Assembly (NCBI RefSeq): GCF_020497125.1
Contig: NC_059079.1
Coordinates: forward strand, 10,435,553 to 10,499,552
Direction: 5' to 3'
DNA length: 64,000 nt
Origin: Mauremys mutica
Lineage: Eukaryota; Chordata; Testudines; Geoemydidae
Positions within the stretch are counted from its first letter, which is position 1; every line of letters starts with the position of its first letter. The notes beneath the pieces are model-generated. The model was not told the origin of the DNA. It was given only the letters and a program-made list of their open reading frames with translations, and did no database searches. A program made the position numbers and the translations under genes. Shown piece by piece: positions 9,971 to 20,486 of this stretch.

Positions 9971-11994
9971 TATTACCTGACCCTCCTCAGATCCATCTCT
10001 TCAGGCCGGGAAGCATCTCATTAACTGTGAGGCAGACTCAATCTTCCATGAAAGGGGCTAGCCGCCCTGTGATGAGGTGTTTTATTGCTTTGACGTAGAT
10101 ATGTATATCCCTTCTGCTAATTGTTTTTAGAAATCCCTTTTGCAAAGCCTGTGCCTGTTTGCTTCAACTATCATGTTTCCCTGAAGAATAAACTGTAAAC
10201 CAGACTGGCACTTAAGTGCAGCTTAGCTGGTGTGTAGGCCTCACGCTGGCCCTTAGCACAAGGGGGAATTTCACTTTTATTGTAGAAGGCAGAAGCAATG
10301 AGAAGTATGAACTGCAGACAGCTATCATAGGGGAACACACACAGATGCACCAGCTTGATCTACTTTCCCCAAAGTGCTACTATGCGATACCATCTGTCAG
10401 ACCACGAATATCAAACAGATATAGTGGAAACAACAACATTTACTCCCCTCCTTAGAAAAACCTATCTATATGGTAATACCTCACCCATGCACATACATTA
10501 CACACTTTTCTCAAGGACGACTCCAAATGTCACATCTTCCTTCCCTTTACAGTGCCATTAAATATGCTATTTTCTAAATTGTAAAATCAGATAAAGATAT
10601 AATCCATATTCAGGAGGATGGACTCCATCTGATGTTTTTTGGTTGTCTCCCCCCCCTTTTTTTTTTTTTTAAATAAAACCATGTTTGGCTCAAAGCATGG
10701 TAGAAGAGCATCTGAAACCACACGTTTTTTTTTAAATTGCTGCTCAAGAACTCAGATTTAAATAATGTTTGCAATTTAAAAAAAAATGCATCTGATCTCG
10801 TAACAATATTTGAAACAGTACAATATTAAATCCTGAAAAAGCAGAGCTCATAATGAAACCTGTAGAAACAATGGACTACATTTTAATCTCACTTTACCCC
10901 AGTTGGTGGACACCTGGAGTAACTCTGACACTTCAAAGCATGTGTAAATGAAATCAGAATCTAACCATTGCAGAAGTTTCAGTACAAGCTTTTGTTTACC
11001 AGGTTTCATACACATTAGTCATGAGCTGGGCTAAATCCTGCAGTCCTAAACCAAATCATATTGAAGTAAATAGCAATTTAGACTGAATAAGGATAACAGG
11101 ATTTAAGCATAGCTTAACACAGAACAGTCACATGACTAATGATCATTGAAGTTGCCTATTATGATCAGGACCTGCATTTAAAAAGTATTAAAATACTAGT
11201 TACTTCTGAAAATACGTTGAGGCATGATGGACCCCCTTTAGTGCTGGTTCCTTGAACAATAACTCTCAACTGTGCAAAGGTACTTGTCTATCCATACTGA
11301 CATATTGAAAGCACAATATTCATACACCATACAGAGATGAGTGCTAGTAAAAGAAACTGGCTAGATCATAAAATCAACATCACTGAAGATCACATACGGC
11401 ATATAATAATAAAGGCAAAACTCAATCAGCTCCTGGTGTGTGTAGCTATATTTGTCAGAGTCAATTTCTCTATGCCTGCATCTTACCTTCATCCCATGCA
11501 CTGATTAGAGAGGTCATCTGTTAATTGCAACCTAAGTAGGCACTGCATGTTGCTTTTTCCAAGTGTTCACCCGGCTTATACATTCTCACCTGACACGTAA
11601 ATGAGGGAATTTGTCAGTTGTGTAGAACATCTATAGTAAACTTTTTGGTTATTAATTACACTAAACCAATGTGAATATCACTGAGTGAGTTGTTCTGGGT
11701 CACCAGAAAGCATGTTTGCAATTTAGTTATAAGACTATAAGACTTTATATAAATATTAAGTCTCAGAATACCATGTGAGGAAGGGTAAGTATTATACCTC
11801 CTTCCATTTCTGAGTGAAGCACAGGAGTACAGAGAGATTAGAGGACTTGATCCTGGTTACATGGAGACTCAATGGTGTCCACTATCAGGAGTGGCTCATG
11901 ACTGAGAGTGCCTATACCTCAGTGCAGACTGTCAAAAAACAGGGCAGATACCCCAAATTGGTGCTAGATTCTATAATTAGATTTCACCAACCCA
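9971..11994. other. RAB3B intron 1, no gene
   Basis: AT-rich sequence with poly-T and poly-A tracts near 10655 and 10780. A weak MIR-like stretch lies near 11795-11880. Nothing else was recognised. Confidence 0.45.
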
Positions 11995-12038
11995 GGGCTT
12001 GGCTACACTTGAGAGTTGCAGTGCTGGTGGAGGCTTTC

Positions 12039-12167
12039 CAGCGCTGCAATTAGTAACCGTCCACACCTGCAGGGCACATCCAGCGCTGCAACTCCCTGGC
12101 TGCAGCGCTGGCTGAACACCTGGTCTGCTTGGGGTGTAGTGAGTGCAGCGCTGGTGATCCAGCGCTG
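12039..12167. promoter_or_regulatory. Left subterminal CAGCGCTG cluster
   Basis: Five exact copies of the 8-bp palindrome CAGCGCTG start at 12039, 12081, 12103, 12146 and 12160. Five more at the right end start at 15816, 15850, 15882, 15910 and 15925. Subterminal arrays of this kind are candidate binding sites for the transposase or the Myb-like partner; this role is inferred. Confidence 0.6.
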
Positions 12168-12383
12168 CTCATCAGGTGTGGACACACACCAGTGCTGTAA
12201 TTGGCCTCCAGGGTATTAGGAGATATCCCAGAATTCCTGTTCAGCCACTCTGCTCATCAGTTTGCACTCTACTGCTCTGGCCTCAGGTGACCCGCCCTTT
12301 AAATGCCCCAGGAATTTTAAAAATCCCCTTCCTGTTTGCTCAGCCAGGTGTGGAGTGCAATCAGTTAATCTTTCCAGGTGACC

Positions 12384-14105
12384 ATGCCTCCACACAGCAA
12401 ACGAGCCCCAGCATGGAGCAATGGCGAGTTGCTGGACCTCATTAGTGTTTGGGGGGAGGAAGCCGTGCAGTCCCAGCTGCGCTCCAGCCGTAGGAATTAC
12501 GATACCTTTGGGCAGGTATCAAAGTCCATGCTGGATAGGGGCCATGAGCGGGATGCGCTGCAATGCAGGATTAAAGTAAAGGAGCTGCGGAGTGCCTATT
12601 ACAAAGCCTGCGAGAGAAACCGCCGCTCCGGCACTGCCCCCATGACCTGCCGTTTTTACAGGGAGATGGACGCGATACTTGGGGGTGACCCCACTGCCAA
12701 TCCTAGGACCACGATGGACACTTCTGAGCAGGGTGGGGGATAGGAGCAGGAGGAGGAGGAGGAGCCGGGGGTGGAGGAAACCGAGAGTGAAGCTACTGGG
12801 ATGGGGGAAGACACCCCAGAGTCCCAGGAGGCATGCAGGCAGGAGCTCTTCTCAAGCCAGGAGGAAGGTAGCCAATCGCAGCAGCCAGCACTTGCTGAAG
12901 GACAAGCAGAGGAGCGGGTTACCGGTAAGCGGCTTTTATTTTCAGGGTGGAAATGTTTCGGGAGAGGAGGGGGGGTTAGGGCTGCATGCATCCCTGCCTA
13001 GATGTGGAATAGCCCATTGATGTGGTCTATCACGTCACGGTAATCGGCTGCAGTAATCTCCTCAAAAGTTTCAGCCAGAGCGTGGGCAATGTGCCTGCGC
13101 AGGTTTATAGGGAGAGTCACTGTGGTCCTTGTCCCAGTCAGGCTAACGCGTCCGCGCCACTGTGCCGCGAGGGGTGGGGGGACCATTGCGGCACACAGGC
13201 AAGCTGCATAGGGGCCAGGGCGGAATCCGCATTGCTGTAGAAGACCTTCCCGCTCTTCCCTGGTGACCCGCAGCAGCGAGATATCTTCCAGGAGTAACTC
13301 CTGTGGAAAATGTTGGGAGACTGTTCAGTGCAGATCCCCCCTGTAGCTGTTTGCTGTCCCCAACACACAGAAACCGCTGCACAGCCCTGAAGCAATCAGT
13401 ACCCCTTACTCACCATTTCGTGGCTCCTGTTGTGTTATGTGTGCTCTTTTTTGGTATGGGAAAAGTATGCTAAAGTGAAGACTGCAAATTCCTTCAGTGT
13501 GTGGGAATTACTGTCTGGATGAGATAATGAACAATGCTACCCTGTTAACTGTTGCCATTTTTGCCTTTCAAAAAGCGACCTTGACTGCTGGACTGCCTGG
13601 CTCCACCACTGCACAGAGACTACAAAATCTGAGGAAGAAGCTGCGAAAAACCAAGGAAGACATGCTGAAAACAGTTATTGATCACTCTGCTAAAGAGAGT
13701 AAAATCCTGCAGGACTGGAGAGAAAGGGAAAGCAGGATCCGCCAGAGAAATTGGCGGAGAAACGCAGTGGCCAAGAGGAAAAGCACAAAGCAACTGCTAG
13801 GCATCCTGGCGTGCCAAGCGGACTCTATCCAGTCACTCATAGCCATGCAGGCAGAGCACTACCATGCTGCCCCCCCGTCCCAAAGCTTTTTCCCTTCTAC
13901 CCCAATGTCAGCTCCAAACCCCCTTCCCCAGCATCCAGGTTCTTACCACCACCAGCTGCCTCCAACACCTGTACGTTCACCAACCAGCCCTGAGAACTAC
14001 AACCCTTACCCTCTGCACTCAACTCCCATCACCATGCAGTATATGCACCCTGAAGTGCAGCAGTCATTGCACAGCACTCCAGACAGGACATATGCAAACT
14101 TGTGA
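12384..14105 (+). pseudogene. Harbinger Myb/SANT-like partner gene, one nonsense
   Basis: Exon 1 runs 12384-12924 and exon 2 runs 13576-14105. Exon 1 encodes a trihelix/Myb-SANT DNA-binding domain (about residues 8-105; WSNGELLDLISVWGEE, then RSSRRNYDTFGQVSK and CRIKVKELRSAYYKACE). In Harbinger elements this protein is thought to carry the transposase to DNA and the nucleus. An in-frame TAG (12741-12743) breaks the frame just after the domain; the same frame then continues through an acidic E/S/Q-rich linker to the donor ACCG/GTAAGC. The acceptor AAAAG precedes 13576 and keeps the frame. Exon 2 encodes a basic, coiled-coil-like part (RLQNLRKKLRKTKED) and a P/H/S-rich tail ending at a TGA. A poly(A) signal AATAAA is at 14188-14193. 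The splice model is inferred from frame and from related turtle elements. Confidence 0.8.
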
Positions 14106-14345
14106 CTGTACAGTTCACCAACCCACCCCCCTGCCCTTTTAGGTTCCTGAAATGTTGTGTGTCTGTCAAGGAAGTTTTTTTCTTTTCAATAAAATAATTC
14201 TTGGCTTTGAAAACAGTCTTTATTATTGCAGATAGTGAAAGATACCTTAGCCCAGTAAAGAAACAGGCACTGCAAATCATTTTAGGGATAATAGAATCCT
14301 AACAGTGTAACCACGGCACTTCACTCCCATGCAAGGCAGCAAACA

Positions 14346-15588
14346 TTACTGTTGGCTTTCAGCCTCAAATTCTTCCCTCAAGACATCCCTAATCCTTATA
14401 GCCCTGTGCTGGGCCTCTCTAGTAGCCCTGCTCTCTGGCTGTGCAAATTCAGCCTCCAGGACTTGAACCTCGGTGGTCCATGCCTGACTGAATGTTTCAC
14501 CCTTCCCTTCACAAATATTATGGAGGGTACAGCATGTGGATATAACCGCGGGGATGCTGCTTTCCCCCAAGTCTAGCTTCCCATACAGAGACCTCCAGCG
14601 AGCTTTTAAACGGCCAAAAGCACACTCCACAGTCATTCGGCACCGGCTCAGCCTGTAGTTGAACCGGTCCTTGCTCCTGTCAAGCTTCCCTGTATAGGGT
14701 TTCATGAGCCAAGGCAGTAATGGGTAAGCGGGGTCTCCAAGGATCACAATGGGCATTTCGACGTCCCCTACTGTGATCTTCCTGTCTGGGAAATAAGTCC
14801 CTGCCTGCATCTTCCTGAACAGGCCACTGTTCCGAAAGATGCGTGCATCATGCACCTTTCCAGGCCAGCCTGTGTAAATGTCAATGAAACGCCCACGGTG
14901 ATCCACAAGCGCCTGGAGAACCATAGAGAAATACCCCTTCCGATTAACATACTCAAATGCTAGGTGGGGGGGTGCCAGAATAGGAATATGCGTCCCATCT
15001 ATCGCCCCTCCACAGTTAGGGAAACCCATTTGTGCAAAGCCATCCATAATGTCCTGCACGTTCCCCAGAGTCACGGTTCTTCTTAGCAGGATGCGATTAA
15101 TGGCCCTGCAAACTTGCATCAACATGATTCCAACGGTCGACTTTCCCACTCCAAACTGGTTCCCAACCGACCGGTAGCTGTCTGGAGTTGCCAGCTTCCA
15201 GATTGCAATAGCCACCCGCTTTTCCACCGTCAGGGCAGCTCTCAATCTTGTGTCCTTGCGCCGCAGGGTGGGGGCGAGCTCAGCACACAGTCCCATGAAA
15301 GTGGCTTTTCTCATCCGAAAGTTCTGCAGCCACTGCTTGTCATCCCAGACTTCCATGACGATGTGATCCCACCACTCACTGCTTGTTTCCCGAGCCCAAA
15401 AAGTGGCGTTCAACGGTGCTGAGCATTTCCGTGAATGCCACAAGCAATCTAGTGTCACACGCGGCAGGCGACTCGATATCATCGTCGGACTCCTCACTGT
15501 CACTTTGGAGCTGAAGGAAGAGCTCAACTGCCAAACGTGTTGTGCTGGCGACACTCATCAGCACAGTCCTCAGCAGCTCAGGCTCCAT
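14346..15588 (-). pseudogene. Harbinger DDE transposase, one frameshift
   Basis: A DDE-4 nuclease of the PIF/Harbinger superfamily, which cuts and pastes the element. The helix-turn-helix lies before the nuclease (KRVAIAIWKLATPDSYRSVG, then FGVGKSTVG). The first D is in AIDGTHIPI, the second in KVHDARIF, then GDPAYPLLPWLMKPY, and the E is in RMTVECAFGRLKARWR. The family-like start MEPELLRTVL is at 15588 in another frame; a run of five A on plus (15398-15402) is where the two frames meet, consistent with a one-base insertion. The 402-codon frame starting at 15554 therefore has a spurious N-terminus. Downstream of the shift all catalytic residues are intact up to the stop at 14346. Confidence 0.88.
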
Positions 15589-15815
15589 TTCCCACAGAAA
15601 TTGCGATTCACAGACAGAGAGTAAAAACACAGCAAGAGACTCACAATGGCGCCAAACGTGGCCGGAAAAACTGTGACTGCTGGGATGTGAAGCGATGCAC
15701 CACAGGGCGTTGGGACAGGAAGCGGAATGACCCGCACCCTTCCGTCCCCTTCCCACAACGCCAAAATGGGACGAGGTGCTCTGTGGGATAGCTGCCCACA
15801 ATGCACCTCTCAATA

Positions 15816-15932
15816 CAGCGCTGGAAATGCTGCAAGTGTGGCCACACTGCAGCGCTGTTAGCTGTCAGTGTGGCCACACACCAGCGCTGTCCCTACACAG
15901 CTGCACGACCAGCGCTGTAACTCCCAGCGCTG
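15816..15932. promoter_or_regulatory. Right subterminal CAGCGCTG cluster
   Basis: Mirror of the left cluster: five copies of CAGCGCTG within 117 bp, close to the right inverted end. The symmetry supports a role in transposition; no direct evidence is available. Confidence 0.55.
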
Positions 15933-15961
15933 CAACTTTCAAGTGTAGCCAAGCCTCCAGT

Positions 15962-16617
15962 CAGGGCCGCCCAGAGGGGGGGGCAAAGGGGGCAATTTGC
16001 CCCGGGCCCCGGGCTCCGCAGGGGCCCCCAAGAGAACAGCAGAGGCTCCCGCCTCCGCCCCTCTCCTGGAGCCTCAGCGCTTGATGTCTCTGGCAGAGCC
16101 CCTGAGCCCCGCCCTGCTCAGAGCCGCGTGATGAGGGGGCGGGGCTGGGAGCTCCGCTCCCTCCGCTCGGCGTGGAGCTCCCAGCCCCGCCCCCTCCCCA
16201 CGCGGCTCTGAGCGGGACGGAGCTCAGGCCCCGCCGGCCACACGCTGCCGCTGTTCCGGCGAGGCGCTGAGACTCCGGGTGAGGAGGGAGCCGGGGGTAA
16301 GAGGCTGGGGCCGGGGCGGGGGGGGGGGGGAAGCGGGACCCGCCGCCGAAGCGCAGCCCGGTCTTCGGCGGCGGGGGGCCCCTTCCGTTCCGGGACCCGC
16401 CGCCGAAGTGCCCCGAAGACCCGCGGCGGGGACCCCCCCCGCCGAATTACAGTCGAAGACCGGGCTGCACTTCAGCGGCGGGTCCCACTTTGGCGGTAAT
16501 TCGGCGGCAGGGGGCTCCCGCCGCGGGTCTTCAGGGCACTTCGGCGGCAGGTCCCGGAACGGAAGGGCCCCCCGCCGCCGAAGACCCCGGGCCCCCGGAA
16601 TCCTCTGGGCGGCCCTG
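15962..16617. mobile_element. hAT element abutting the Harbinger end
   Basis: Ends are inverted repeats (CAGGGCCGCCCAGAGG and CCTCTGGGCGGCCCTG). Flanking octamers CCTCCAGT (15954-15961) and CCCCCAGT (16618-16625) match at 7 of 8. The left copy of this target site includes the last bases of the Harbinger element, so this insertion is the younger of the two. The interior is GC-rich with many CGCCGAAG/CTTCGGCGG foldbacks; its reading frames are artefacts of CpG richness. Confidence 0.85.
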
Positions 16618-16625
16618 CCCCCAGT

Positions 16626-19082
16626 AACAAATGTGAACTTCCTGGCTGCATTATCAGTTTTACCATAGAGTCACAGACACTCCCCTTAGGCTCTCCAGAC
16701 TCTATCTTGCCACCCAGGCAACCTGGATTTAGTGATAAATGGTCACTTACACCAAAAGTCACAAAATATTCAGGCAGATAACCCAAGATGCCTCCTAACC
16801 AGACATGTCAAACCTGTGCGGGAAAAAAAAATGCAGAAATTGGGCTTGGTTTTGGCTTAATTGGCTTGTGAGTTGCTTGTTAGCTAGTTTTTGGCTTGTA
16901 GCTTGTTACCCCCCGCCCCTTTTTGGGATCGGCTCCAGGCAAGCAGGGACATCAGGGGGAAAGAGTCAGGGGCGCGCAGCAGGCCCACCACAGTCCCAGA
17001 CTGCACACGCGGGGATCTAGTCACAGTGTTGGGGTTCTTAGGGATTAGCTTGTTTTGGCCTGGTTTGAAATGGGATTAGCTTGATTTTTGGCTTCTTGTG
17101 AAAGTCGGGGTGCTTATTTACCATGTGAAAGCTGGCAATTTAACTGATGCTAATGGAGAAGAAGCCAGCCCATCCTGTCATTGCCAAATCTCTGGATATG
17201 GAGAAAGTGTTGAGTTGGTGGAATTAAATGCCTCTTCATCACACTAAATACATGAATAATGACCTGCGCCTCCTGGCTTTTGAAAGTACTGAGTACCTGC
17301 ACCCAGGCCCCTACTGGTATTTCAAGAGTTCTGAGCACCCATCTCCTTTTTCCAATGGTCCAATGTAGTGGCTCTGTAGCTGCACGATGATCTCAGGAAG
17401 CCCATGGGCCTGACAGGAGCATACCTCTCCCAAACAGAGAAAGCAGAGCACTGGATCACATAAGCATGCCTCATGCTGTCTGACCTGTGTGACTAGAACT
17501 GACTCTCTCTCTCTCTTCCCCCCCCCCCGCCCCCCCGGCCTCCAAGAACCTACGGATGCTTAAGGAAGTAGAATGTTCCCGACCAAGAGATGCTGCAATA
17601 ATTCCAATTTCCAGGAAAATGAGCAGATGAGGAAATGGCCCTTCAAAGAGCTGCATGGAAAATCATGATGGAAGTGCCAAAATTGCTGATGAATTTTGCT
17701 TAGGAGGACAAAAACTTAGCAGCTGAACAAATGATAAATAAGATGCTGGCTGCACAGAAAAGCATTTCTATGTCCAGTAGGTGAGATATGAGAGAAGACA
17801 CAGTTGGAAAACACCACATAAATCAGCGTGAGTGATAATTCCTTCCCATTGCTAGAAAAAAACCAGTAGGATAAAAATGTGTCCATCAAGAAGTTAGGAC
17901 CATCGGCAACTGAAAGAAACAGTAGGCCAGGTTCTGATCTCGGTAACACTGGTGCAAGGTTGAATTAACTCCACTGACTGATGAGGTGTACATACCCCAT
18001 GCTAGAGCAAGGAGGAGACCTGCCCTGCCACAGAGTATCCACTCCACCTGCCAATTGGATCAAGAGAATATCTGTCTGGATTCAGCAAAGCAGCTACTTG
18101 GACAAGAAGAGGAAGTGGTTTGGGGGCTCTCAGAGGAAAGGAGAAAGGAAAAAGAATCCTCTCGTTCCTGTCAATGAAGAAACTGAGCCAGGGCCCGATG
18201 GACCAACCACTGAGAGGAACCTTGGCTGCACTTTGCTTGAAGAGCCATGCAGATTACATTCAGGGCTGCTGGAACAATTATTATAATGGGGGGGTGCTGA
18301 GAGACATTGAATCAAACTATAAATCCTGCATATAATGGAAACCACTTCAAGCCTGCCGCACCCCCAGTTCCAGCAGCACCTATGATTACACTGTCCAATT
18401 TCTTGTTTTGCTCTGTGTACAAGGACTGAAAGGGGGCTGCTGGGACAAAGGACCCTTCTGAACAACCGCAGCTGAGGAAAGCCTGGGTCTCCCCAGAAAT
18501 AGGCTGGAGCCTTAAAAAGACAGCATTGTAATTTGAGGCCAGAAGCTTAAAAAGGAAGTATTACAGTTGGAAGCTGGTGCTAGTAAGAGACAAATATAAT
18601 TTTCCTTTCTGACAATTTTCCTCCATTTTCTGAACCCGATGCCACAGCCCTGGTCCATTCTTGTGTGATGGCCACCTCTTGGCCGATACCAGGGAAAAGC
18701 ATGAGTCTGGGCTGAGCTAAAGATCCAAGCTCAGTAGCTGGAGGCTGTAACAAATCCACATCCTTTGTGGACTGGGCATAGACACTGACCAGAGGGCTAC
18801 ATTTTGCACCAAAGGAAACACTTTTATAAAATCCCTGGGCATTCTGGCTATTTTTCCATAAACACACCTGATCTTCTCACATAAACGTTTAATTATATGC
18901 ACACGCACACAGCTATATATTTAGAGAAGGCAAGGTCAAAGGAATGTGCCTTCAGCTTGGAGTAGAAGGTGGTGAAGATTGTCTTGATCCTTAGTTCCTT
19001 TGGCAGTTTGTCCCACAGTCAAGGAGCAGCCCCTGAGAAAGCTGTTTCCCACACAGATGGGCTTTACCCTTGTAGTAATTTT
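16626..19082. other. RAB3B intron 1, no gene
   Basis: No repeat could be assigned apart from a pyrimidine/C-run near 17505-17540. Short frames lack domains and codon bias. Confidence 0.45.
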
Positions 19083-19258
19083 CATAGAATCATAGGGTTG
19101 GAAGGGACCTCAGAAGATCATCTAGTTCAACCCCCTGCTCAAAGCAGGACCTATCCCCAGATTTTTACCCCAGTTTCCCAAATGGCCCCCTCAAGGATTG
19201 AACTCACAACCCTGGGTTTAGCAGGCCAATGCTCAAACCACTGAGCTATCCCTCCCCC
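19083..19258 (-). mobile_element. Cry I-type tortoise polIII/SINE
   Basis: On the minus strand it reads GGGATAGCTCAGTGGTTTGA (A box), CCTGCTAAACCCAGGGTTG, then the B box GAGTTCAATCC, followed by a CR1-like tail (GCTTTGAGCAGGGGGTTG, then CCCTTCCAACCCTATGATTC). A tRNA-derived head joined to a CR1 3' tail is the design of the tortoise polIII/SINE, mobilised by CR1. This is the main taxonomic marker in the window. Confidence 0.9.
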
Positions 19259-20454
19259 TTATTGTGCCTGAGAAGCAAAGTTGTTGAAAGTCATATGCCA
19301 TTGAATATATTGTATAAAGAAATCAAGAGGTGTGGTCTGTTTTCCCAAACCAGCCACTTCTGTTCAGGTAAAGGCATTATTAGCCTGGAGAGCCTATTTT
19401 AGAGAAATGCATTAGCAATGGGAAGAGCAAATACTTTCGTTCTCAAGATATGATCTGCTCATATTATTGTGAAGGTTACTCCTTACGTTGTGTGATACTG
19501 TATTGTGGAGCCATGATATTTTTAGTATAATGCCCATCACTCAGTGTTATTTCTCCTGTGAATAAAGTACTCAGATATTCTGAGCCATGCCTAGAATGAC
19601 GGGTCAAATGAAAAGCTGTGTACAATTAATTGGTGTGAGATGCCATAGTAACTTCTTCCAAGCACAACAACAGGGGAATCCGCAATGACAAAGCACATCA
19701 GACAGCTGCAGCACAAATTACACTCAATCCCAACTAGGATGGAAGCTGGCATTAAGAAAACATATGTAGTGCCAAGTGCCTTCATTCCCAGTAAGTGAAT
19801 AGGAATTGCCATAGTGGTTCACACTAATAATTTCCAGGTGAACTTAGTGCTAGCGAAAAGTTGCAAATGGAAATCTCTGGAGAATTAAATCCTCTATCTT
19901 CTACATCAGAAGTTCAGAAAATCCAGTGGCAGTGACAGCTTCCTCACCTCTACCCTACCAATGTGCATTAATCCTCTCTAGGGTCAGAGGGTAGTTTTGT
20001 CTCTGTGATCCATTTAGTTCGTGCCATCTCCACTGAGAGTGCCAGCAACAATGCCAACTATAGTGCTGTTTTTCCCAGCATGGATGTCCATTCACTGGGA
20101 ATTGGACTGAAACAGCTATATACATTTCACATAGATCATCGCAGAGCCATTAAGCCCACTACTGGTCAGGCTTCATGTGTGTTGTGTCCTGCTCTGCACC
20201 AGATCCACAGAATATGCAAGTCTGCTACTGCCCAGCTACAGCGGCTGGCTCTTCAGTTCAATCTATAAAGGCCTGGGTGTTTAGCTCTAGAGATCCCTGG
20301 TTCAACCCCTAGTGTCCACCAAGATGGCAGCCATCACACCATCAGATGGTAACAACTTTCAGTTACTATTGACCCAGATTAGATTTGAACTATCAAGATA
20401 CAAAGGAAAGATTCTATATCTCAATTCCCAAATTATTTAGTCCCTCACAAAGTC

Positions 20455-20486
<32 letters not shown>

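Larger units (their letters stand above)
11995..15956. mobile_element. PIF/Harbinger transposon, full length, mutated
   Basis: A 3962-bp element with inverted ends (left GGGCTTGGCTACACTTGAGA, right its near-complement at 15937-15956) and 3-bp target duplications CCA (11992-11994, 15957-15959). It has the two-gene layout of the superfamily: a spliced Myb/SANT-like partner gene on plus and a DDE transposase on minus, converging at about 14.1-14.35 kb. Five CAGCGCTG palindromes lie near each end (left 12039-12167, right 15816-15932). Both genes carry single disabling lesions, so the copy is a recent fossil, although the ends look intact. Confidence 0.93.

Noticed and set aside
9030..10098. Frames of 116-179 codons as genes
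   Set aside because: They overlap in several phases, span a hAT insertion with clear target duplications, and have no recognisable domain.
19200..19258. A tRNA gene
   Set aside because: The A and B boxes belong to a SINE head fused to a CR1 tail; no complete cloverleaf could be supported.
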